Part shown: positions 1 through 6,192 of the stretch, piece after piece
Layout: the number at the start of each line of letters is the position of its first letter
Position numbering within the stretch: the stretch's first letter is position 1
NCBI GenBank assembly: GCA_964371835.1
Contig: CAYJOP010000095.1
Coordinates: 1 to 7,641 of the forward strand
Direction: 5' to 3'
DNA: 7,641 nucleotides
From: CAYJAD01 sp964371835
GTDB lineage: Bacteria > Desulfobacterota > Desulfovibrionia > Desulfovibrionales > Desulfovibrionaceae
Program-made: the position numbers and the translations under genes
The notes under the pieces: generated by a model
Database searches by the model: none
Told to the model about the DNA's origin: nothing
Seen by the model: only the letters and a program-made list of their open reading frames with translations

Positions 1-2
1 CC

Positions 3-2291
3 ACCGTGGGCTCGGTGACAGGTATGGATGCCAGCGGTGTTTCTGCCTATAATAAAAGCGGCACCATGACCCTGACCGGTGCTGCCACCGACGATCCCAC
101 GAGGACTGGCATTATTTCCGACGGTGATGTGGTAACCACTGGTACAGGCATAACTAATCTTGGCAATGCCGACAATGAAAGCCAAGTGCGCGGCTCTGTT
201 ATCAGTGGTGGTACTACACACGAGAGCAACACTACTCTGCTAAATGTAACTATCACAAAAAACTTAGAACATCTTGACACAGGCAAAACCATAGCACAGG
301 GCGAAAACACCGTGCAGGGCGATACCACCTTGGGTGATAAGGCAGTATTACAAGCGCAAGACGCCACCTTCACCGCCTTGGGTGAAACAACCCTTAACGG
401 CGGCATACTGCGCACCACAAATCCGAGCTCTGGTAATGATATAGCATCTGCTTCGGCCTCATTCTTATACAATCTGCCCAATGGCATTGACGGCAATATC
501 ATAGCCGAACAAAATTCCTACACCGTACTGGGTGGCGATGCCACAAGAAATGGCCGCGCTTATGCCGAAAACGCTTTTATTGAAAGTAACCACGCTTGGG
601 GCACAGGTGTGACAGCGGCCTTATTTATCGTGAAACCGCAAACGCTGGATATCAACAATGGCGTAATCATCGTGGACGGTAGCTTGGACGATTATGACGC
701 TGGCACAAAAAGCTTCAGTTCTGGGGGTAACGTAAAATACACCCTGAACGATTCAGGTGGAATAGCCCCAAATACAGCCATTTTTGCTGCCAATTCCCTC
801 TTGGTGGTGGATGCGGCAGGTATTGGCGCAGAGGCTGCCATAGCATCTACTACAAACGGTGTGCTCACCGTCGCTGACTCTGCAAAATTGCACATCACTG
901 GAGCCAGTGCCGGTGACACGATAACCATTGTGAAGGGCTTTGACGATGCAAGTAGCACCATTGCCGACGGCGGTTGGGATGAGGGGAATTTGACCACCTC
1001 AACATCCTTGCAAGTGGTAAAAGTGGCGGAGTTTAACCCCAACGATGGTAGTTATAGCGTGGAAGTAAGTGCCGCCAGCTCCAGTGACTTGCGCACTATC
1101 TATACAGAAATGAGCGAAGAAACCATTAATTTCTTACCCAACATAGACCCCAATGATGCAAACTCCTACCTTGCCGCCTTGCTCAGCAATAAACTCGGTA
1201 AAAATGCTCCCAAAGAAGCCACATTACGCACCGAAGGCCTCTTACGTATTGCGCAATTGGCAGATTTGCAAGGGAGCGGCCTTAATGTGGGCAAGAACTT
1301 CTTTGCCAATGTCTTGCGCCGTATGGCAGGCTTTGGCCTTGGCGGTTCGGCACCGCAAAGCCAGCAAGTAGGTGGTTTACCAGCCGGTAGTAGCATGGAG
1401 GGCGAAGGCTTAAGCGCAGGCCAAAATGCGCAGGGCATGAAGAACGGCATGGCGCTGTGGATTTCTCCGCTGTATCAATACAGCACTGTGCATGGCGTGG
1501 ACGTGAGCAACTTTAAAAGTGGCTATGAAAGCGGCCTTGGCGGCTTAACCCTTGGCGCGGACTATACCTTTAATGACATCTTCCGCGTGGGGCTAGCCTT
1601 TAACGTGGGCACCGGCTTTACCGAAAGTACGGGTGACTTTTATGATACTAACAATAATTTTGATTTCTGGGGTTTATCGCTCTATGGCGGCATAAGTAAG
1701 GATAACTTTACCCTTATGGCAGACGTGGGCTATAGCTCCGTGTATGGAGAAATTACCCAAGATACCGCCTCTGGGTTGGGCTTTTCTACCCTTAAGGCTG
1801 ATACGCAAAGCGATGTGTGGACAATGGGGCTTACGGCGGCCTATACCTTTAAGACAGACTTCATGGACATTACGCCCCATGCCGGCGTGCGCTATATGCA
1901 TGTGACCACCTATGGCTTTGATACCAAGAGCAATGGAATTGTGCAAACACATACCGACGAAAGTAGCCAAGAAGTGTGGTACTTCCCCGTGGGCGTGACT
2001 TTTAGCAAGGATATTGTTACCGACAGCGACTGGACATTTACACCTATGCTTGACGTGGGCTTCATCGCTGCCGCTGGTGATTTAGAAAGCACCGCGGTAA
2101 CAAGTACCCCCGGCGGTGCCAGAACTGCCAAATACACCATGCAAAATGTGGACGGCTTCGCCTTTAACGGCGGCGTGGGCTTTGATGTTATAAATGGTAA
2201 GGGCTTGACCCTTGGACTTAACTATAGCCTACAAGCCTCAAAACACGAAACAGGGCATTTAGTTAATGCTACGTTTAGATATGATTTTTAG
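3..2291 (+). CDS. Autotransporter, C-terminal part (5' end outside window)
   Basis: The reading frame is open to the left window edge, so the GTG at 6 is probably not the start; signal peptide and early passenger are missing. About 762 codons are visible. Residues 1-340 (counted from the codon at 6) are Gly/Thr/Asn/Ala-rich, with short beta-strand patterns typical of a beta-helical passenger. Residues about 340-445 hold a more helical linker. Residues about 482-761 form the outer-membrane barrel: alternating aromatic/small strands such as ALWISPLYQY and LTLGADYTF, ending in FRYDF with the terminal Phe used for BAM-dependent insertion. There are no cysteines, as is usual for secreted passengers. 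By family knowledge the barrel anchors the protein while the passenger reaches the surface, often for adhesion. The ligand cannot be read from sequence. It converges with the second autotransporter gene at 2963-5020; the two barrels are not obvious recent duplicates. Family call is firm, specific role unknown. Confidence 0.93.
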   Translation, partial: TVGSVTGMDASGVSAYNKSGTMTLTGAATDDPTRTGIISDGDVVTTGTGITNLGNADNESQVRGSVISGGTTHESNTTLLNVTITKNLEHLDTGKTIAQGENTVQGDTTLGDKAVLQAQDATFTALGETTLNGGILRTTNPSSGNDIASASASFLYNLPNGIDGNIIAEQNSYTVLGGDATRNGRAYAENAFIESNHAWGTGVTAALFIVKPQTLDINNGVIIVDGSLDDYDAGTKSFSSGGNVKYTLNDSGGIAPNTAIFAANSLLVVDAAGIGAEAAIASTTNGVLTVADSAKLHITGASAGDTITIVKGFDDASSTIADGGWDEGNLTTSTSLQVVKVAEFNPNDGSYSVEVSAASSSDLRTIYTEMSEETINFLPNIDPNDANSYLAALLSNKLGKNAPKEATLRTEGLLRIAQLADLQGSGLNVGKNFFANVLRRMAGFGLGGSAPQSQQVGGLPAGSSMEGEGLSAGQNAQGMKNGMALWISPLYQYSTVHGVDVSNFKSGYESGLGGLTLGADYTFNDIFRVGLAFNVGTGFTESTGDFYDTNNNFDFWGLSLYGGISKDNFTLMADVGYSSVYGEITQDTASGLGFSTLKADTQSDVWTMGLTAAYTFKTDFMDITPHAGVRYMHVTTYGFDTKSNGIVQTHTDESSQEVWYFPVGVTFSKDIVTDSDWTFTPMLDVGFIAAAGDLESTAVTSTPGGARTAKYTMQNVDGFAFNGGVGFDVINGKGLTLGLNYSLQASKHETGHLVNATFRYDF

Positions 2292-2317
2292 AGTAGCAAA
2301 AGACATACGAATAGCGT

Positions 2318-2370
2318 TGTGTTGTTAGATTAGCTTATGAGTAAAATGAATAAGCTAATCTAACAACACA
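2318..2370. repeat. Perfect 20-bp inverted repeat after the autotransporter gene
   Basis: Arms at 2318-2337 and 2351-2370 are perfectly complementary over 20 bp, with a 13-nt loop. It starts 26 bp after the autotransporter stop codon, so it may end or stabilise that transcript. The stem is AT-rich. The + strand continues TCAAAAAATTTT and the - strand has no U-tract, so it is not a textbook intrinsic terminator. A small palindromic insertion is an alternative. Confidence 0.75.
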
Positions 2371-2401
2371 TCAAAAAATTTTATATACTGCCTTAAGGCT
2401 A

Positions 2402-2692
2402 TCACCTAGCTTGAAAATGACTACAGCATAGCACAGGGAGCAAGTAGACTGTCTTAAATTTTATTTCCCCTTCGTCCTCGTAGCGCTCAACATCTGCTTT
2501 TAGGTTTTGCTTAGTGACAAGGCAAAGCAAATTATAGTCGTCAGAATCATGTTTGAAGCTTGCAAAGCAATTTACGCATTTTTTACACTGGGAGCGATTG
2601 TAATTTTTTAAGCAATTTAATTCTGTTTGTAAGTTTTCAATTTCTTTGCCAGTATTTGAAGCTTCAGCAAAACGCTTGTTGGGACGAACCAT
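2402..2692 (-). CDS. Small Cys-rich hypothetical protein, 96 aa
   Basis: I do not recognise this protein. An in-frame stop (TGA) lies three codons before the ATG at 2692, so this is the most upstream possible ATG. The Shine-Dalgarno sequence is weak. Residues about 15-30 (EIENLQTELNCLKNYN) look like a short coiled coil. A Cys cluster QCKKCVNC follows at about 35-42, with more Cys near 57 and 89-90, which could bind metal. The rest is charged (KADVERYEDEGEIKFK). It stands alone between the end of the first autotransporter and the tRNA-fragment junction, downstream of the terminator at 2771-2798, so it would need its own promoter; none is clear. Placement next to an attachment-like site suggests an accessory or phage-type gene (inference). 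An overlapping short frame on the same strand starts 16 bp upstream (MKDELKWF, about 30 codons) and cannot be excluded. Confidence 0.5.
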   Translation of the reverse strand: MVRPNKRFAEASNTGKEIENLQTELNCLKNYNRSQCKKCVNCFASFKHDSDDYNLLCLVTKQNLKADVERYEDEGEIKFKTVYLLPVLCCSHFQAR

Positions 2693-2729
2693 TTTAGTTC
2701 ATCTTTCATTACAGTTTTTCACAACAAAA

Positions 2730-2751
2730 GGTGGGAGAGAGGTGGGAGAGA
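2730..2751. repeat. Tandem 11-bp direct repeat (GGTGGGAGAGA x2)
   Basis: Two perfect adjacent copies of GGTGGGAGAGA lie at 2730-2740 and 2741-2751, about 57 bp from the tRNA 3'-end fragment. Short direct repeats near a tRNA-borne attachment core are typical of integrase arm-type binding sites, especially of P4-like tyrosine integrases. That role is inferred; no integrase gene is seen here. Confidence 0.6.
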
Positions 2752-2760
2752 TTTGAGGTA

Positions 2761-2799
2761 AAAAAGAAAAAGGGTTTACAACTTTCGTTGTAAACCCTT
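2761..2799 (-). terminator. Intrinsic terminator (- strand)
   Basis: The hairpin has 12-bp perfect arms, AGGGTTTACAAC (2771-2782) and GTTGTAAACCCT (2787-2798), with a TTTC loop. Read on the - strand it is followed directly by TTTTTCTTTTT (through 2761), a strong U-tract. It lies 9 bp beyond the 3' end of the tRNA-Asn-like fragment in the same orientation, exactly where a tRNA terminator would be. This suggests that this side is the original chromosomal flank of the tRNA gene. Confidence 0.85.
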
Positions 2800-2807
2800 A
2801 CGCTTTC

Positions 2808-2829
2808 TGGCTCCCCGGGACGGACTTGA
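2808..2829 (-). other. tRNA-Asn 3'-end fragment; probable attachment-site core
   Basis: Read on the - strand, these 22 nt match the end of a tRNA: most of the T-loop (TCAAGT), the 3' half of the T-stem (CCGTC), a seven-base acceptor strand (CCGGGGA), discriminator G and encoded CCA. The implied 5' acceptor strand TCCCCGG with discriminator G is typical of bacterial tRNA-Asn. The tRNA identity stops abruptly at 2829; beyond it the sequence (TTTTTACCTG) is AT-rich, with no T-stem partner, anticodon arm or D-arm. A bare tRNA 3' end with its terminator is the usual scar of an element integrated into a tRNA gene. The intact tRNA would be expected at the other end of the element, to the right and outside this window. 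The scar is well supported; the Asn identity is likely but not certain. Confidence 0.72.
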
Positions 2830-2880
2830 TTTTTACCTGTAACTTATCTATTTTATTTTATAAAAATATTTTTTTAACTT

Positions 2881-2901
2881 TTGAGTTCCGAATTGAGTTC
2901 C
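2881..2901. repeat. Direct repeat TTGAGTTCC x2 beside the att-like core
   Basis: TTGAGTTCC occurs at 2881-2889 and again at 2893-2901, a 12-bp period, in the AT-rich stretch right of the tRNA fragment. The spacing and position are like integrase or excisionase arm sites on the element side of an attachment site (inference). The reverse complement GAACTCAA also occurs at 2966-2973, but there it encodes the last residues of the autotransporter, so it may be chance. Confidence 0.5.
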
Positions 2902-2962
2902 ATTGTGTTTAATTATTTGTATTTATTAGTGTTTTTCGTTAAAATTTTCTTTTGATAGTCTG

Positions 2963-5020
2963 TTAGAACTCAAGCTTAACCATAACATTCCCACCATGCG
3001 AAGTCTGCTTTGTACCAAAACCGCCGTCATAGTTAAGGCTCACGCTAAAGTTACCTTTGCGGTATTCAACGCCCACATCGGCTAGGAAGGTGGTTAAATC
3101 TTCTGTGCTTGTGGTACTGTATTTTGAGCCAAGGGTGCGGAAGTTTGTTTCCATTTCGCCATTGCTTAAGGTTTGGCGTAATCCAAGCCCTGCAAGCAAG
3201 GCAATGCTTGCGTCATTTTTAAGTTCCCACTCACTACGCCAGTCAAGGCTTAGTGTGCCATAAAAGGCATTATAATAGCTATCATCATAGCTCATGTCAT
3301 AAAGGCTACCAGCACCGCCCCATTTAACATCATAAGCACCAGTATGTGTACCTAAGTAGCTTAGGCCAATTTCTGGGGTAAGGCTATGGCCTTTGGCAAT
3401 TTGCCAAATGTAGCCTGTGGCTAGCTCTGCGTATATAGCTTCACCATTATAATTGGCATCGGCATCAGCAGAGGTTATGCCGCCAAGCTCATAATAGCTA
3501 TCATTTTGATTTACTGAGCCTGTGAGCTGCCCACGCAAGTAGCACTCTCGCGTAAAGTTATAGGCTGCATGAATGCCAAGGGCAAAGGAGGTGGACTTGG
3601 TGGAAGCATCCATAAGCTCGCCATAATAATTGGCGGAGCTAAAGTCCAAATGCCCACCAAAGGAGAAGTTATCACTCACCCTATAGCTTGCACCTGCGGT
3701 AATGCCCATATTGTTACCATTGTAGTCATACTTGCTATTATTGACTGTGTTGGCATAGGGATTTAAGAATACTTGCCATTTATTGTTAGGGGTGAAGTTT
3801 GAGCCAGCGGCAACACCAGTTCCACTATCTGCCACAAAATTGGCCTCAGAATATATTTGCACAAGGACATTGCGTAAGGATGTGGATAAATTATTAAATT
3901 GACCTTGTGCTTGGGCCACAGCTTGTTGCATGGTGGCGGCCCCTGGGGTGGTATCTTCGCTAACATTGCTTTCAAGGCGAACAGATGCTGTGCCAGTGTT
4001 TGCACCACCTGTGACCACAGCTTTTAAGAATGGTACTTCGGCTTCAATTTTACCGAGTTGAGTGTTAGCGGATACTCCGTTAACCACCACCAAGTTATCC
4101 AAAGCATAATCTACACCTAACTCCGCTACGCCATTCGTAATTTGTGGGCGAAAGACAAGGGTGGAATTAGCAAGGTTTACAGTTTGACCAGCATTAGCAC
4201 CAAAGACAGAATTATTGGTAGTCAAAGTCCTTAAAGTGGTGGCCCAAGTGCCAACGCTGTAGCCTGTACTTTCTCCATAAGCTTCAAAGGCATCGCCTGC
4301 AGTGGCAGTAGCAGAAATAGTACCTATGTTATTTAGAGTATGTGTTCCAGCATTCCTAACACGCATGCCGTAGACGTTTTTAGCACCACTTACATTAATA
4401 GTGCCACTATTGGTGAGCTTGTGATCACCACCATTTTGACCCCAGGCTACCATACCGTAAATTGTCTCCTCAGTACCAGTAACAATAATAGTGCCACTAT
4501 TGGTGAGGGTATGGTCGCCAATGTTGTTAGCATAGGCCCACATACCAGAAAGAAGCCTTTTACCAGAAATATTAATAGTGCCACTATTGCTAAAGTTATG
4601 GTCGCCGTTTTCAGCACTTGCATACATGCCGTGAATATCTGTTAAAGTAGCTCTATCAATATTGATGTCAGCAAAGTTGCTAAAAGTATAGCTTGTATTT
4701 GAAGCTGTTATACCAAACATGCCACCGTATACGGCGCCTCCTCCTGATCCTGTGAATTTAATACCACCAGATATGCTACCACGGTTTTCAAGGATTGGAT
4801 TGTTGAATACGGTAGGGTGTGGAGCAACTACAGCAGGGTCTTGAGCACTACCGTCACCAGCATCCATGCCAGCAATGGTGCTGCCACTAGGATTTACAGC
4901 AGCAGCGGCATGGGCATTATGTGCCACAAGAGGTGAGAAAATACAAAGACTAGTTAGAAATAAGAGAGAGAGAACGGGCGAGCGTGTGCTTTGGCGGTTT
5001 TTAATGGTGGTTTTGAACAT
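2963..5020 (-). CDS. Autotransporter adhesin-like protein, complete, 685 aa
   Basis: Complete autotransporter. ATG at 5018-5020 is preceded by AAAGGA (5027-5032) with 6-nt spacing. Residues 1-38 are a Sec signal peptide: basic start (KTTIKNR), hydrophobic core LSLLFLTSL, cleavage probably after AHA. The passenger (about 39-355) is Gly/Asn/Thr/Ser-rich, with about five degenerate repeats around NSGTINVSG at residues 109-236, a beta-helix pattern. A helical linker (about 360-405, TMQQAVAQAQGQFNNL) would thread the pore. Residues about 412-685 are the barrel, ending in VMVKLEF with terminal Phe. The only mature Cys seen lies in the barrel (RECYL). Role by family: surface-displayed passenger, often adhesion; ligand unknown. 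It lies tail to tail with the first autotransporter and downstream of the nuclease gene in the same orientation, with 151 bp between. A weak candidate promoter is TGTAAA (5077-5082) with TAGTAT (5055-5060), 16-bp spacer. Confidence 0.95.
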   Translation of the reverse strand: MFKTTIKNRQSTRSPVLSLLFLTSLCIFSPLVAHNAHAAAAVNPSGSTIAGMDAGDGSAQDPAVVAPHPTVFNNPILENRGSISGGIKFTGSGGGAVYGGMFGITASNTSYTFSNFADINIDRATLTDIHGMYASAENGDHNFSNSGTINISGKRLLSGMWAYANNIGDHTLTNSGTIIVTGTEETIYGMVAWGQNGGDHKLTNSGTINVSGAKNVYGMRVRNAGTHTLNNIGTISATATAGDAFEAYGESTGYSVGTWATTLRTLTTNNSVFGANAGQTVNLANSTLVFRPQITNGVAELGVDYALDNLVVVNGVSANTQLGKIEAEVPFLKAVVTGGANTGTASVRLESNVSEDTTPGAATMQQAVAQAQGQFNNLSTSLRNVLVQIYSEANFVADSGTGVAAGSNFTPNNKWQVFLNPYANTVNNSKYDYNGNNMGITAGASYRVSDNFSFGGHLDFSSANYYGELMDASTKSTSFALGIHAAYNFTRECYLRGQLTGSVNQNDSYYELGGITSADADANYNGEAIYAELATGYIWQIAKGHSLTPEIGLSYLGTHTGAYDVKWGGAGSLYDMSYDDSYYNAFYGTLSLDWRSEWELKNDASIALLAGLGLRQTLSNGEMETNFRTLGSKYSTTSTEDLTTFLADVGVEYRKGNFSVSLNYDGGFGTKQTSHGGNVMVKLEF
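4314..4692 (-). repeat. Five degenerate passenger repeats (period about 80-90 bp)
   Basis: Copies begin near 4314, 4394, 4484, 4571 and 4659. Three share the core ATAGTGCCACTATTG (within 4394-4428, 4484-4519, 4571-4606), which encodes the NSGTI motif on the - strand. Protein consensus is roughly GDHxxxNSGTIxxxG with GM about ten residues later. The unit length of 27-30 codons fits one or two beta-helix turns. High DNA identity in the core suggests recent duplication or recombination, a likely route to length variation between strains. Confidence 0.8.
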
Positions 5021-5098
5021 GTTTTTTCCTTTGGCTTTTGCGTTTATGGGATTTATACTAAATTCATGCCGTGCATTTTACATTTTTTTGTAGGAATT

Positions 5099-5132
5099 GC
5101 AAGGAAGGCACAACTGCGTGTGCCTTAATTGC
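5099..5132. repeat. Inverted repeat between the nuclease and autotransporter genes
   Basis: Arms AAGGCACA (5105-5112) and TGTGCCTT (5119-5126) flank a 6-nt loop. GCAA (5099-5102) and TTGC (5129-5132) can extend the stem across a 2x2 internal loop. It lies 40 bp past the nuclease stop codon, so it may end or protect that transcript. No U-tract follows on either strand, so an operator or RNA-stability role is equally possible. Confidence 0.55.
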
Positions 5133-5171
5133 TGTAATAGGGGCAGTATGTGGCTCATAATAGCTAAAAAA

Positions 5172-5804
5172 TTAGCGTCTAAATTTTTCTCTTGCTTGAA
5201 ACAAGTCAAAACTTGCCCAACAATTGTTTGCCAATTCTATACCACGGTTGGGGAAGTAAGCATTGATAGTTTTAACGCCTTGATTAAGGACATCTTCTAC
5301 AGCAGGGATAAAATCTTTATCGGCAGAAAGCAAAACAATGACATCGCATTTGTTGGTGTATGCCATTCTCATCATTCCTGTGGCAATCTTGGTATCAACG
5401 CCTTTTTCTTGTGTGCCAAGCATGGACGCACCGCAAACAGGGCACTCACGGATTTCGTGATGGTCTTTACCAGTACAACAAGGGCCTTTTTTGCGTTGTT
5501 GCCTTGGGGTAAAGTCAACTGTCACACCGGGGACTTTAGCAAGCACTTTTTTTGTTGCCCATTCTTTCAATTTTATATCTGTTTGAGATTTGGGGTCGTA
5601 AGAACCCATAATAAAGTAACGCTCATACTGTACAGGAATATCAAAAAGTCCTTCGACTTCTTGCTTAATTGTATTTGGAATTTGAAACCAATTTGTCAAA
5701 AAAGTTGGGTCAAGAGCTTTCATGCTCAACTCATAATTCCAAAAATCAATGAAAATCATGAGCCTAGCAACTTTTCCTTGTTCTGGCACAGAAGTTTGCG
5801 ACAT
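5172..5804 (-). CDS. NYN-domain (PIN-like, LabA/DUF88-type) putative ribonuclease, 210 aa
   Basis: The ATG at 5802-5804 has a good Shine-Dalgarno, AGGAG at 5810-5814, 5 nt away. The N-terminal strand MIFIDFWNY carries Asp20 and Asn23, the usual first acidic motif of NYN domains. KGVDTKIATGMMRMAY supplies Asp137. CDVIVLLSADKDFIPAVEDV supplies Asp154, Ser160, Asp162 and Asp164, the last acidic cluster of the PIN-like fold. By family knowledge these residues bind a divalent metal and cleave RNA. Between the motifs is an insertion with Cys109-Cys110, His115-His116 and CPVCG (Cys121, Cys124), a likely zinc-binding knuckle. No signal peptide or membrane segment is seen, so it is cytoplasmic. It is transcribed toward the autotransporter gene. 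A well-formed intrinsic terminator lies between its promoter and its start codon, so expression probably needs read-through. Substrate and role (RNA processing, defence or toxin) are unknown. Confidence 0.87.
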   Translation of the reverse strand: MSQTSVPEQGKVARLMIFIDFWNYELSMKALDPTFLTNWFQIPNTIKQEVEGLFDIPVQYERYFIMGSYDPKSQTDIKLKEWATKKVLAKVPGVTVDFTPRQQRKKGPCCTGKDHHEIRECPVCGASMLGTQEKGVDTKIATGMMRMAYTNKCDVIVLLSADKDFIPAVEDVLNQGVKTINAYFPNRGIELANNCWASFDLFQAREKFRR

Positions 5805-5816
5805 TGTAGCTCCTAC

Positions 5817-5845
5817 AAAAGAAAAGGGGAGGAAAAATCCTCCCC
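5817..5845 (-). terminator. Intrinsic terminator in the leader of the nuclease gene
   Basis: On the - strand GGGGAGGA, loop TTTT, TCCTCCCC (5845 to 5826) forms an 8-bp GC-rich hairpin. It is followed at once by TTTTCTTTT (5825 to 5817), a textbook rho-independent terminator. Its U-tract ends 2 nt before the ribosome binding site region and 12 nt before the ATG of the nuclease gene, leaving no room for a promoter in between. It therefore lies inside the nuclease gene's leader and should act as an attenuator, or as the end of a separate small RNA. Confidence 0.85.
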
Positions 5846-5908
5846 AAATTCATATATCACCAACTCGTATCCCACTATACCGAGGAGTTCAGTGATGGGT
5901 ATTAATTG
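5817..5908 (-). ncRNA. Predicted structured leader or small RNA upstream of the nuclease gene
   Basis: A transcript from the promoter at 5915-5943 would start near 5908 and end at the terminator at about 5817, giving an RNA of about 90 nt. It contains an interrupted long hairpin at 5856-5896: ATCAC/GTGAT outer, AACTC/GAGTT middle and GTAT/ATAC inner stems, with a repeated GAG that lets the bulge shift. I do not recognise a known riboswitch. It could be an attenuator leader that controls read-through, or an independent RNA that regulates the nuclease, as antitoxin RNAs do in type III toxin-antitoxin loci. No tandem RNA repeats of the type III kind are present. Existence of the RNA is inferred from promoter and terminator only. 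Confidence 0.45.
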
Positions 5909-5915
5909 ATTAATA
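5900..5915. promoter_or_regulatory. Palindrome over the predicted transcription start (operator candidate)
   Basis: TATTAAT and ATTAATA (5900-5906, 5909-5915) form a perfect inverted repeat with a 2-bp centre. It abuts the -10 box and covers the predicted start site, the classic place for a repressor site. AT-only content means chance is possible. Confidence 0.4.
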
Positions 5916-5943
5916 AAATAAGGGTATGTTCGTATTTTGTCAA
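5915..5943 (-). promoter_or_regulatory. Sigma-70-type promoter for the nuclease leader
   Basis: Reading the - strand, TTGACA (5943-5938) is a perfect -35 box. A 17-bp spacer separates it from TATTTT (5920-5915), a 4/6 match to the -10 box. Predicted transcription starts near 5908. It is the only good promoter seen upstream of the nuclease gene. Confidence 0.65.
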
Positions 5944-5951
5944 GACAAAAT
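5934..5951. promoter_or_regulatory. Palindrome containing the -35 box (operator candidate)
   Basis: ATTTTGTC and GACAAAAT (5934-5941, 5944-5951) are perfect 8-bp arms with an AA centre. The -35 hexamer lies inside it. Its centre is 35 bp from the centre of the palindrome at 5900-5915, so a repressor dimer could occupy each. The regulator is not known; the nearby ribbon-helix-helix proteins are candidates only by proximity. Confidence 0.45.
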
Positions 5952-6025
5952 TAAATTTTAAAAATTAACTTATTGTAAAATTATAAACATTAAGTATTAT
6001 TTAAAAGTATTGTTTCTTGGATATT

Positions 6026-6184
6026 TTAGCCCTGCGTTTTTTCCTTAGTCCTTCGCTCTGAGCGTTTGACTTTAGCTCTAGCGTCTTGTTCTTGCTTTTT
6101 CATGTTTAATTCTTTCATGTAGTTAGAAAAGTTACTCCCTAAGTCTTGCGGCAATCCATGCCTTTTTAACTCAGAAAGTCGTCT
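6026..6184 (-). pseudogene. Short open frame after hicB, possible 3' remnant of a gene
   Basis: A frame of 52 codons is open from just after a double stop (6185-6190) to TAA at 6026-6028. It has no ATG near its start. A TTG at 6152-6154, with AAAAAGG upstream, would give 42 residues; ATG codons occur only farther in (MKELNMKK). The product is very basic and charged (QEQDARAKVKRSERRTKEK), like a DNA/RNA-binding or ribosomal-type tail. It begins 9 bp after the hicB stop on the same strand, so it could be a small co-transcribed gene or a truncated 3' end left by rearrangement. I do not recognise the family. It lacks the short basic fold and His motif of HicA. Confidence 0.3.
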
Positions 6185-6192
6185 TTATTATA

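Noticed and set aside
2390..2399. Palindrome GCCTTAAGGC
   Set aside because: Ten bases is short enough to occur by chance and it is not placed at a promoter or gene end that would give it meaning.
2966..2973. GAACTCAA as a third, inverted copy of the TTGAGTTCC repeats
   Set aside because: It encodes the last residues (LEF) of the autotransporter, a conserved barrel ending, so coding constraint explains it.
4394..4606. Regular repeats with 87-90 bp period, considered as a CRISPR array
   Set aside because: The repeats are in frame with the autotransporter passenger, are degenerate, and the intervening segments are similar to each other, unlike spacers.
5097..5909. Long + strand open frame (270 codons) opposite the nuclease gene
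   Set aside because: It lies antisense to the nuclease gene, which has clear NYN motifs and a good ribosome binding site. Its translation has a Cys/Phe-rich, family-free look and it runs through the terminator and leader hairpins.
5804..5920. Classical type III toxin-antitoxin locus (ToxIN-like)
   Set aside because: The layout is similar, but the protein is NYN/PIN-like rather than ToxN-like and the leader lacks tandem repeats, so it is reported only as an analogy.
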